A stretch of DNA of 48,944 nt from an uncultured Spirochaetaceae bacterium (GTDB lineage: Bacteria > Spirochaetota > Spirochaetia > Treponematales > Treponemataceae). Below are positions 8,828 through 15,857 of the stretch, piece after piece; the stretch's first letter is position 1; each line of letters starts with the position of its first letter. The stretch spans positions 1-48,944 of the forward strand of contig CACZYY010000010.1 of assembly GCA_902785455.1 (NCBI GenBank), read 5' to 3'. The position numbers were made by a program, and so were the translations under genes. The notes below the pieces were generated by a model. The model was not told the origin of the DNA. It searched no databases and was given only the letters and a program-made list of their open reading frames with translations.

Positions 8828-9097
8828 GGGCCGAAGGAGCGGTAAAAGCGATTAATCTTTAACGGGGAGAGGTCTCTCCCCGCGCGCCCGCGTTGCTGGT
8901 CGCTCCCCTCTCTGCGGGGCGATTTACCGGCTTTTTGCCCCGCAACGCCCCAAAATTGGAGATAATGGAGATTTTATCCTCCTTTTTCTCTAAGAAAATT
9001 GAGAAATTATTGCGAATTTTCGGTCTGCATTGCCGAAAATCGAAAAATTCCGCCTATATAAAGGTGGGTGGGGAAGAAAAACATATAAGGTGGATTT
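8828..9097 (+). other. Gap before recA with several GC-rich hairpins
   Basis: No gene is supported here. Seen: a near-perfect hairpin CGGGGAGAG/CTCTCCCCG at 8863-8882; a 7-bp arm pair GCGTTGC (8890-8896)/GCAACGC (8942-8948) enclosing a second GC-rich stem around CTCCCC/GGGG; and an 8-bp stem ATTTTCGG/CCGAAAAT around 9015-9040. The recA Shine-Dalgarno AAGGTGG is at the end. None has a clear T-tract, so these look more like dispersed hairpin repeats and recA leader structure than a terminator. No SOS-type operator was recognised. Confidence 0.5.
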
Positions 9098-10306
9098 ATG
9101 GCAAAAGAAACACAACAGCCGCCACAAGACATGGCGGAAAAGTTAAAGGCTCTTGAAGCTGCCCGGCTGCAGATTGAAAAGCAGTTCGGTGCAGGTTCTT
9201 TGATTAAGCTCGGTGCACAGACAGATCTGACTGGCGTTGATGTGATTCCTTCCGGATCTATTCTGCTTGATGAGGCTTTGGGCGTTGGCGGTTATCCGCG
9301 CGGACGAATCATCGAGATGTATGGTCCTGAAAGTTCTGGTAAGACAACGCTTGCATTGCATGCCGTTGCCGAAGCTCAGAAAATGGGCGGAATCGCGGCC
9401 TTCATCGACGCGGAGCACGCTCTTGACCCTGTTTACGCAAAAAATCTTGGCGTTGACATCGACAATCTCTGGGTCTCTCAGCCGGACAATGGCGAGCAGG
9501 CTCTTGAAATCACCGAAAATCTGGTTCGTTCCGGGGCTGTTGACATCATCGTAGTTGACTCTGTTGCGGCCCTCACTCCTCAAAAAGAAATTGAGGGCGA
9601 CATGGGCGACAGCATGATGGGCTTACAGGCCCGTCTTATGAGCCAGGCTCTCCGAAAGCTCACGGCAATCGTCGGAAAGAGCAAATGTATGATTATCTTC
9701 ATCAACCAGATTCGAATGAAAATCGGCATCATGTTCGGAAACCCGGAGACAACTACGGGCGGTAACGCTCTCAAATTCTATTCATCAGTTCGTCTTGAAA
9801 TCCGCCGAATCGAATCAATCGAAGGCAAGGGTGAAGAGGACGCAATCGGAAACCGCGTCCGAGTTAAGGTCGTAAAGAACAAGGTTGCGCCTCCGTTCCG
9901 CAAGGTCGAGCTTGATATCTACTTTGGCAAGGGTATTTCTGCTACGGCATCCCTTTTGGATTCAGCCGTCAAGCACGGAATCATCGACAAGCGTGGTGCA
10001 TGGTATACCCGTGGTGACGAGAAGGTCGGGCAAGGCAAAGAAAACGCAATCAACTTCCTCAAAGAAAACCCGGACTATGCAAAGCAGATTGAGGCTCAGA
10101 TTCGTAACGAAGTCTTCCCTGGTCAGATTTTGCGTACCCGCGAGGGAACTGCCGTTTATCCTGAGCAGGAAAAGGCCGTGAACGATGCCAAAAAAGCCGC
10201 TGAAAAAGCAGCTAAGGATGCTGAGAAAGCCGCAAAAACCACTGTTAAGGCAGAGACTCCTGCTCCGGAGCCAGTCGTTCCATCAGCAAGTGACGCATTG
10301 TTTTAG
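9098..10306 (+). CDS. recA: Recombinase RecA
   Basis: 402 residues, slightly long because of an Ala/Lys-rich acidic tail after residue ~360. RecA forms the ATP-dependent filament on single-stranded DNA for strand exchange and repair. Visible: Walker A GPESSGKT at 76-83, [10 protein letters not shown] (Walker B), the L1/L2 region [18 protein letters not shown] and [10 protein letters not shown], and the signature [15 protein letters not shown]-like segment after 220. Start confirmed by AAGGTGG 6 nt upstream. It stands alone with its own leader, and the repeat-bearing gap to folK follows. Confidence 0.98.
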   Translation: MAKETQQPPQDMAEKLKALEAARLQIEKQFGAGSLIKLGAQTDLTGVDVIPSGSILLDEALGVGGYPRGRIIEMYGPESSGKTTLALHAVAEAQKMGGIAAFIDAEHALDPVYAKNLGVDIDNLWVSQPDNGEQALEITENLVRSGAVDIIVVDSVAALTPQKEIEGDMGDSMMGLQARLMSQALRKLTAIVGKSKCMIIFINQIRMKIGIMFGNPETTTGGNALKFYSSVRLEIRRIESIEGKGEEDAIGNRVRVKVVKNKVAPPFRKVELDIYFGKGISATASLLDSAVKHGIIDKRGAWYTRGDEKVGQGKENAINFLKENPDYAKQIEAQIRNEVFPGQILRTREGTAVYPEQEKAVNDAKKAAEKAAKDAEKAAKTTVKAETPAPEPVVPSASDALF

Positions 10307-10314
10307 ATAAGGGG

Positions 10315-10396
10315 TGCCACACAGATTCGATTTTGCTACGCAAAATCCAAAATAAAGTTTAAAGAGATTCCGTAGGAATCTCGAATCGGTGTGGCA
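10315..10396. repeat. Quasi-palindromic three-way-junction element, copy 1
   Basis: Outer arms TGCCACACAGATTCGA (10315-10330) and TCGAATCGGTGTGGCA (10381-10396) pair with one mismatch. Inside are two perfect 8-bp hairpins, GATTTTGC-TAC-GCAAAATC and GAGATTCC-GTA-GGAATCTC, separated by an A/T-rich linker. A second copy is at 41894-41975. It fills the whole recA-folK gap, and its right end (TGTGGCATTAT) may even supply a -10 region for folK. Confidence 0.85.
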
Positions 10397-10406
10397 TTAT
10401 AAATTT

Positions 10407-11018
10407 ATGCTTACAGTTTTAGGTTTAGGTTCCAACAAATCATTTGATTCTCTTGATTCACTTCATTTGCTTGCGGGAGCATGTGTTTTGCTGGAGCCGC
10501 TTTTTTCTGATTTTGCATTCTCGTCTGTGTACCGCACGAAGCCCATGTATGTTACGGATCAGTCTGATTTTTATAACATGGCTGTTTCGGGGCGTACGGG
10601 GCTTTCGGCGCACGAGCTTCTTTCAAAAATTCATGAGATTGAGGCTTTTCTTGGGCGTGACAGAAAATCCGAAATCAGAAACGGGCCCCGCTCGATTGAC
10701 ATTGACATTGAGCTTTTCGGGAACGAAGAAATACATTTTTCAGATTCATCTGATCCCATGAAAAATCTGGAGATTCCTCATCCCCGGCTTTCGGAAAGGG
10801 CATTTGTTTTGATTCCGCTTCTTGAAGTTTTGCCGCCAGATGCCGATATACAAAAAAGAGATTTTATGGAAAAGTCTTTGGCACAGATCGGCAATCAGGG
10901 AGCAGAAAAACTTCTTGATTCAGGCGACTTTGCCAGTGTTATTGCGGAAACAGAGGCTCAATATGGAAGAACAGACAGTTGTACAGTCACAGACAGCAGA
11001 AAATCAAACGCTGACTGA
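10407..11018 (+). CDS. folK: Hydroxymethyl-dihydropterin pyrophosphokinase (HPPK)
   Basis: 203 residues. It transfers pyrophosphate from ATP to 6-hydroxymethyl-7,8-dihydropterin in folate synthesis, one step before FolP (found 30 kb away at 41058). Landmarks: VLGLGSNKSFDSLDS at the N-terminus, YRTKPMYVTDQSDFYNMAV, and the signature GPRSIDIDIELFG with the Mg-binding Asp pair, then IPHPRLSERAFVLIPLLEV. ATG 10407 was chosen over an in-frame codon at 10389 that lies inside the repeat. The C-terminal ~18 codons overlap scpA by 56 nt in another frame, which is long for an operon overlap. Confidence 0.95.
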   Translation: MLTVLGLGSNKSFDSLDSLHLLAGACVLLEPLFSDFAFSSVYRTKPMYVTDQSDFYNMAVSGRTGLSAHELLSKIHEIEAFLGRDRKSEIRNGPRSIDIDIELFGNEEIHFSDSSDPMKNLEIPHPRLSERAFVLIPLLEVLPPDADIQKRDFMEKSLAQIGNQGAEKLLDSGDFASVIAETEAQYGRTDSCTVTDSRKSNAD

Positions 11019-11772
11019 GGATGATGAAGAGAATGGCGGAAAAGAAAAACGCCGCTACAAGGTCGGAGAATTTGACGGTCCTCTTGATTTGCTCTGGGCT
11101 TTAATCCGTGACAATAAATTCAATATCTATGATATTCCAATTGCCGAAATTACCGAGCAGTTTCTTGAGTACCTTGATTATGCCGCTGCCGTTGATTTGG
11201 GCGACCTCTCTGATTTTTACAAATGGGCTGCGCGTCTCATTTACATAAAATCACGCATGATGCTTCCTGTTGAGGTTAAGATTGAGGACGACCTCGATTT
11301 TGACGATCCGCGTGAAGAACTTGTCGAGCATCTTATCGAATACCAGAAATTCAAAAAACTCTCAGATCTTATCGAAGCCAAACAGGACGAAAATGACTGG
11401 AATTTTGAGCGCAACAAGGTTCAGCGACCGCTTCCTTTTGATGACGAGAATCTTTGGGAAAAAGTTGACACTTGGGATTTGCTTGAGCAGATGCAGAAAA
11501 TATTCAAAACTCTCATGAGTCAGTACACTGACCAGAAAATTCTTGATGTCTACGAAGAAATTTCCGTCAATGAGAAAATTACTTTGATGCGTGAGCTGCT
11601 TGAAGAAAAAAACGAGTGTATGTTCACGGATTTGCTTGTGCGAAAAGGAAATATCCTCGACGTAATCTGCGCGTTCATGGCAATTCTGGAGGCTGTCAAG
11701 TTCAAAATGGCCGCAATCTACCAGAACAGGATGTTCGGCGACATAAAAATCTGCCGTTACGAAGCGGCGTAA
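10963..11772 (+). CDS. scpA: Segregation and condensation protein A
   Basis: 269 residues, the kleisin subunit of the SMC-ScpAB complex that compacts and separates chromosomes. After an acidic leader (MEEQTVVQSQTAENQ), the kleisin N-terminal domain begins with YKVGEFDGPLDLLWALI and DIPIAEITEQFLEYL, followed by KWAARLIYIKSRMMLP. The C-terminal winged helix, VICAFMAILEAVKFKMAAIY, is the SMC-head contact. The Met at 10963 gives the family-like N-terminus; upstream codons in this frame are the shadow of folK. scpB follows after a 101-bp gap carrying a dispersed repeat. The SMC gene is not in this window. Confidence 0.95.
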   Translation: MEEQTVVQSQTAENQTLTEDDEENGGKEKRRYKVGEFDGPLDLLWALIRDNKFNIYDIPIAEITEQFLEYLDYAAAVDLGDLSDFYKWAARLIYIKSRMMLPVEVKIEDDLDFDDPREELVEHLIEYQKFKKLSDLIEAKQDENDWNFERNKVQRPLPFDDENLWEKVDTWDLLEQMQKIFKTLMSQYTDQKILDVYEEISVNEKITLMRELLEEKNECMFTDLLVRKGNILDVICAFMAILEAVKFKMAAIYQNRMFGDIKICRYEAA

Positions 11773-11873
11773 AAATTAGCAATTGGCAATTTTGGGGCGG
11801 GGCAACGCTTCGCTTGTCCTTTGCTATCGGCCTGTTGTTTAAATTCTTTTTTTTGACTATAATATTCCTAATT
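11773..11873 (+). promoter_or_regulatory. scpA-scpB gap: dispersed repeat and scpB promoter
   Basis: Right after the scpA stop comes ATTAGCAATTGGCAATT and a GC-rich tail, also seen after recJ (37416 onward, with A for G in the middle). Then TTGTTT (11835-11840), 17 bp and TATAAT (11858-11863), whose end is 10 nt before the scpB ATG. No Shine-Dalgarno is present, so scpB may start its own, nearly leaderless transcript. Confidence 0.5.
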
Positions 11874-12419
11874 ATGGATATAAATCTTGAAAAAGAAGCT
11901 GGGCTTGTTGAGGCGGTTTTGTTTTTGGAAAGCGAGCCTCTTACTGTCGAGGCCATTTCTGCCAGCACTCAGCTTTCTGTCGATGTCGTCAACGAATGTG
12001 TTGAAATCTTAAAAGAAAAATACTCTGCCCCAAATTCTGGTGTGGAGCTTTCTGTGATTACAGGCGGTTACGCGCTTACTCCCAAAAAAGAATACTGGGA
12101 AACTCTCAAAGAAAAATACGGAAACAAAAATGAGGGCAAGCTTTCCCGCTCGGCTCTCGAAGTCCTTTCAATAATCGCATACAAACAGCCAATAACTCGT
12201 GCCGAAATTGAGGCGTTGCGCGGTGTTTCTCCAGACAACATGATCCGTCTTTTGATTGAAAGACAGCTTGTTAAAGAAGTTGGTCGCCGTGACACTCCTG
12301 GACGACCTGTTGAATTTGGAACGACAAAAGAATTCCTTAAATTCTTCCGCCTTAACTCAATCGCGGAGCTTCCGCAGCTTGATGAAACTGAAAATGAGAG
12401 GTTCGTACTTGCCCGATAA
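11874..12419 (+). CDS. scpB: Segregation and condensation protein B
   Basis: 181 residues, the winged-helix dimer that binds the ScpA linker in the SMC complex. Landmarks: LVEAVLFLESEPLTVEAIS (first winged helix) and SRSALEVLSIIAYKQPITRA, followed by EIEALRGVSPDNMIRLLIER and VGRRDTPGRPVEFGTTKEFL, the conserved ScpB core. ATG 11874 has no Shine-Dalgarno but fits the family N-terminus; upstream in-frame codons overlap scpA and the repeat. Its 3' end overlaps the start of the pseudouridine synthase gene, so those two are probably coupled. Confidence 0.95.
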   Translation: MDINLEKEAGLVEAVLFLESEPLTVEAISASTQLSVDVVNECVEILKEKYSAPNSGVELSVITGGYALTPKKEYWETLKEKYGNKNEGKLSRSALEVLSIIAYKQPITRAEIEALRGVSPDNMIRLLIERQLVKEVGRRDTPGRPVEFGTTKEFLKFFRLNSIAELPQLDETENERFVLAR

Positions 12420-13146
12420 TTCAAATTCTACAAAAGAAGAAGTCCGCCTGCAGGTTTTTCTCGCACATTCCGGGGTCGCAAGTCGCCGTGCTTGTGAAAA
12501 AATCATTTTGGACGGCAGGGTTTCAGTGAACGGTGTCGTCATCACAGAGCTTGGCACAAAAGTGACTTCAAAAGACAAAATCACTGTTGACGGAAAGGCA
12601 GTTTCTCTTGAAGAGCAGAAGCGTTACGTGCTTTTGTACAAGCCTCTTGGCGTTGTCTGCACTCAGTCCGATGAAAAAGGCCGGCCTTGTGCGGTAGATT
12701 TGCTCAAAGAGCGTTACACAGAGCGGCTTTACAATGTCGGGCGCCTTGATATGTTCAGCCATGGCGCGCTTATTTTTACCAATGACGGAGATTTTGCCGC
12801 AAAATTGAGCCATCCGAGCGCGGAGATTGAAAAAGAATATATCGTAGAAAGTTCTCTTCCTCTGCCTCGCTATCTGGCCGAGAATTTTAAGCGCGGAGTG
12901 CGTGTTGAGGGTGTCTTTTACAAGGCAAAAGATGCTGAAGAACTCAACTCCCACAAAATGCGTGTCGTGCTGGTTGAAGGTAAAAACCGTGAGATTCGCC
13001 GTGTGTTCGAGAATGCCGGAGTCGCAATCCGAAACCTGTGCCGTGTTCGCATCGGAAACGTAGAGCTTGGCGAGCTGAAGCCTGGCGATTTCCGCGACTT
13101 GACCGAAAAAGAAGTGCAGGATCTTTTAAGGCTCTGCAAGAATTAG
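12394..13146 (+). CDS. rluB: 23S rRNA pseudouridine synthase, RsuA/RluB family
   Basis: About 245-250 residues. An S4 RNA-binding domain comes first (RLQVFLAHSGVASRRACEKI ... VSVNGVVITELG). The RsuA/RluB catalytic domain follows with GRLDMFSHGALIFTNDG, whose Asp is the nucleophile, and KNREIRRVFENAGVAIRNLCR. It isomerises a uridine in rRNA; RluB rather than RsuA or RluE is inferred from length and the scpAB context common in bacteria. Start uncertain: ATG 12394 has no Shine-Dalgarno, while TTG 12409 has AGAGG 7 nt upstream. Either overlaps scpB. Confidence 0.9.
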   Translation: MRGSYLPDNSNSTKEEVRLQVFLAHSGVASRRACEKIILDGRVSVNGVVITELGTKVTSKDKITVDGKAVSLEEQKRYVLLYKPLGVVCTQSDEKGRPCAVDLLKERYTERLYNVGRLDMFSHGALIFTNDGDFAAKLSHPSAEIEKEYIVESSLPLPRYLAENFKRGVRVEGVFYKAKDAEELNSHKMRVVLVEGKNREIRRVFENAGVAIRNLCRVRIGNVELGELKPGDFRDLTEKEVQDLLRLCKN

Positions 13147-13371
13147 GAAGTGGAAAAATGAAAGTGGAAAGAGGAAAACGAAAAGTTTAACTCTGCGTTA
13201 CGATTTCCACGAAAAGAGAAAGCCGCTCCGCTATGGAGTGATGGCGAAGCCAGTGCGAAAGCACCGCGCGTGAGCAAGCCACGGAACAGCGGCGGCAAGT
13301 TGATTTGCGCCAAAAATTAAAAACTTTATGTCGGAATAAAATAGCTTCCGGCATTAGCTAGAAAATGCAAA
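13147..13371 (+). repeat. Gap with purine repeat and GC-rich hairpin-repeat copy D
   Basis: No gene is supported. Directly after the stop is GAAGTGGAAAAATGAAAG, a motif also seen at 21859 and 30729. From 13222 to ~13293 a chain of hairpins follows: outer GCCGCT/AGCGGC, CTCC/GGAG, TGGC-GAA-GCCA, GTGC-GAAA-GCAC, then GCGTGAGCAAG, which resembles the GCGTGAGCGAAG core of copies at 29083, 32516 and 44245. The last 80 bases are A/T-rich with weak overlapping stems. Confidence 0.6.
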
Positions 13372-13461
13372 AAACAGGCGTAGGCGGGTTATGACAGAAA
13401 CCTCACTTGAACTTGTTCACCGTGAGGTTTTCTGGCATGTTCCGCCGGGAGCCTGTTTTTT
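13372..13461 (+). ncRNA. Long irregular hairpin with T-tract upstream of cmk
   Basis: A single extended hairpin: AAACAGGC (13372-13379)/GCCTGTTT (13451-13458); internal loop GTA/GGGA; GGCGG/CCGCC; an internal loop holding a possible ATG/CAT pairing; CAGAAACCTCAC/GTGAGGTTTTCTG with one bulge; and an apical TGAAC-TT-GTTCA. It ends in six T. It could be the terminator of the upstream operon, a cmk-rpsA leader attenuator or a small RNA. It lacks the GGAAG-type apical motif of SRP RNA and I match it to no known family. Confidence 0.5.
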
Positions 13462-13492
13462 GAAATATCCATAAAATCTAGGAAGGTGTTTT

Positions 13493-14125
13493 ATGATTAT
13501 CGCGATGGACGGTCCGGCTGGAACTGGAAAATCTACAATTGCTTCTCTCATCGCAAAGAAGCTTAACATCACTTACTTGAACAGCGGAAGTTTTTACCGC
13601 GCGCTCACTATGGCCCTGAACGAAACTGAAATTGAGCTTTCAGACGAGAAAGCCGTTCTTGATTTCTGCAAAAAACAGAGCCTTGACTATGAGAATTCTC
13701 ATTTGATTTTGAACGGAAAGGACGTTGAGTCTCACTTGCACGATGATGCGGTCTCTGCACGTGTTGCGCAGGTTTCTTCAATTGTTGAAATCAGGCACCT
13801 TGTAAACGAAAGAATGCGTGAGATTACCGGCCACCTCGACATTATCTGTGAGGGCCGCGACATGACAACGGTTGTTTTCCCGAACGCTGACTACAAATTC
13901 TATCTTGATGCCTCGATTGATGTTCAGGCTCAGAGACGGTTTGATCAGGGTGTGTCGAACATGACTTTGGAAGAAGTTAAGGCCGCAATCATTAAGCGTG
14001 ATGAGATTGACCGCAACAAAAAAGAAGGAGCGTTGAAACGGGCCGAAGATGCCTTTTATATCGATACTTCTGCCTTGACTATTGACAAGGTTTGTGAGAT
14101 AATATTAAGCAAAATTCAGAAATAA
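13493..14125 (+). CDS. cmk: (d)CMP kinase
   Basis: 210 residues. It phosphorylates CMP and dCMP with ATP for RNA and DNA precursor supply. Visible: P-loop GPAGTGKS at 7-14, YLNSGSFYRALT (acceptor-site region), the typical DIICEGRDMTTVVFPNADYKFYLDAS block around residues 120-145, and RRFDQG in the lid. Start confirmed by AGGAAGG 7 nt upstream of ATG. It is 10 nt upstream of rpsA; cmk-rpsA is a widely conserved pair. The long hairpin at 13372-13461 ends 31 nt upstream and may control it. Confidence 0.97.
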   Translation: MIIAMDGPAGTGKSTIASLIAKKLNITYLNSGSFYRALTMALNETEIELSDEKAVLDFCKKQSLDYENSHLILNGKDVESHLHDDAVSARVAQVSSIVEIRHLVNERMREITGHLDIICEGRDMTTVVFPNADYKFYLDASIDVQAQRRFDQGVSNMTLEEVKAAIIKRDEIDRNKKEGALKRAEDAFYIDTSALTIDKVCEIILSKIQK

Positions 14126-14135
14126 AGGTACAAGT

Positions 14136-15848
14136 ATGGAACAGATGGAAGTGGAAAAGGATGAATCTCAGGAACAGGGTGCAATCCAGACACAATTAGA
14201 AGAGTCTCTCAAGGGCCTCAACATTGAAGATGGTCAGATTGTAGATGGAACTGTAATTCAGGTAGCTGATGGTTATGTGTTCATCGACATTGGATACAGA
14301 ACCGAGGGTCGAATCCCTGTACAGGAATTCGGCAGCAAATTGCCAAATGACGGCGATAAAGTTACTGTAGTTGTTATCCGCAAAGACGGCCGCAATGGTC
14401 CGGAGATTTCTTACACAAAAGCTCAGGCAAAACAGCTTTGGAAAGATTTCCGCAAATATTTCGATGAAAAACTGCCAATCGAAGGCACAATCGAAAAAGA
14501 AGTAAAAGGTGGATTTGATGTAAATCTTGGTGGTGAAATCCACGCTTTCTTGCCAATCAGTCAGTCTGACAGCCAAAAGGTTGAGAACCCTTCTAAACTC
14601 ATCGGAACTGTTTCTAAGTTCTATATTGAGCGCTTGTATTCAGATAACAAACAGAATGTCGTTGTCAACCGCCGCAAATATCTCGAAGAGCAGATTAACA
14701 CTGAGCGTGACAAGTTCTTCGCAGAAAAGCAGATTGGTGACACTGTAAAAGGTACTGTAAAATCATTCACAAGTTTCGGTGCATTCATCGACTTGGGTGG
14801 ATTCGACGGTCTCTTGCACATCAACGATATGTCTTGGGGACACGTTACTCGTCCAAAAGACTTCGTTAAAAAAGGTCAGGAAGTTGAACTTAAGGTTATC
14901 CGCCTTGAGCCAAATGAAAAACGAATCAACCTTTCTCTCAAACATTTCTCAGAAGATCCTTGGGTACACTTCGAGGATAAATATCATGTTGATGACATCG
15001 TTGAGGGCACTGTTACAAAACTTACTGACTTCGGCGCATTTATCGAGCTTGAAGAGGGAATTGAGGGCTTGGCTCACATTTCTGAATTCAGCTGGACAAA
15101 GAAAGTCAACAAAGCTTCTGACATGGTAAAAATCGGCGACAAAATCAAATGTATGATTTTGGGTTACGATATTCCTGCTGGCCGCGTTTCACTCGGTCTC
15201 AAACAGGTTACAGCAAATCCATGGGATACAATTTCTGACAAATATCCGGAAGGTACAAAAATCACTGGCAAAGTTGTAAAACTTACAAACGCTGGTGCAT
15301 TCATTCAGCTTGAGGACGGAATTGACGGCTTCTTGCACGCTGAGGATATTTCTTGGACAAAGAAAGTTAAGCACGCAGGCAGCGAGCTCAAAGTTGATCA
15401 GGAAGTTGAGGTCGTTGTTCTTGAGGCAGATTCAGAGAATCACCGAATCCGCGTTGGAATCAAACAGCTCACAGACAATCCTTGGAAAAAGTTCGCTGAG
15501 GAGTACAAAGCTGGTTCTACACTTGAGGGCGAAATCACTTCAATCACAGATTTTGGTGTATTCGTAAAAGCTCCTGATGGAATCGAAGGCTTGGTTAACA
15601 AAGCTAACTTGAGCGATGATCGTGACGTTCCTTATGAAGAGGCTGTCAAAAAATACAATGTCGGCGACAAAATCAATGTCTTCGTTGTTGATGTCAGCGT
15701 AGAAAAGGAAAAGGTTGCTTTCTCTGTTAAAGAGTACAAAAAAGCACAGGCTCGCAAAGAGATTTCACAGTACATGTCATCTGCAGAAAATGACGATGAC
15801 GGTGCTTACACTCTCGGCGACATGATTAAATCTCAGAAAAACAATTAG
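14136..15848 (+). CDS. rpsA: 30S ribosomal protein S1
   Basis: 570 residues with six S1 (OB-fold) domains: roughly 30-95, 112-175, 198-268, 283-355, 370-442 and 458-530. Each begins with a G-x-V motif such as GTVIQVADGYVFIDIG, GTVKSFTSFGAFIDLGG or GEITSITDFGVFVKA. The first two bind the ribosome and the rest bind mRNA, by family knowledge. Acidic N- and C-termini. AAAGGT 7 nt before ATG supports the start. Use of this S1 may matter for the many genes here without Shine-Dalgarno sequences, but that link is speculation. Confidence 0.98.
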   Translation: MEQMEVEKDESQEQGAIQTQLEESLKGLNIEDGQIVDGTVIQVADGYVFIDIGYRTEGRIPVQEFGSKLPNDGDKVTVVVIRKDGRNGPEISYTKAQAKQLWKDFRKYFDEKLPIEGTIEKEVKGGFDVNLGGEIHAFLPISQSDSQKVENPSKLIGTVSKFYIERLYSDNKQNVVVNRRKYLEEQINTERDKFFAEKQIGDTVKGTVKSFTSFGAFIDLGGFDGLLHINDMSWGHVTRPKDFVKKGQEVELKVIRLEPNEKRINLSLKHFSEDPWVHFEDKYHVDDIVEGTVTKLTDFGAFIELEEGIEGLAHISEFSWTKKVNKASDMVKIGDKIKCMILGYDIPAGRVSLGLKQVTANPWDTISDKYPEGTKITGKVVKLTNAGAFIQLEDGIDGFLHAEDISWTKKVKHAGSELKVDQEVEVVVLEADSENHRIRVGIKQLTDNPWKKFAEEYKAGSTLEGEITSITDFGVFVKAPDGIEGLVNKANLSDDRDVPYEEAVKKYNVGDKINVFVVDVSVEKEKVAFSVKEYKKAQARKEISQYMSSAENDDDGAYTLGDMIKSQKNN

Positions 15849-15857
15849 TTTACTTCG

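Noticed and set aside
8893-9156. Open frame of 87 codons overlapping the recA start
   Set aside because: It runs through GC-rich hairpins and into recA in another frame, has no Shine-Dalgarno and no recognisable protein pattern.
10963-11018. Frameshift or fusion between folK and scpA
   Set aside because: Both reading frames are intact and each has a family-like end or start; a 56-nt overlap is long but acceptable.
13372-13461. Hairpin upstream of cmk as SRP RNA (ffs) or 6S RNA
   Set aside because: The conserved apical GGAA-type motif of SRP RNA is missing, and it is too short for 6S RNA without the large central bubble.
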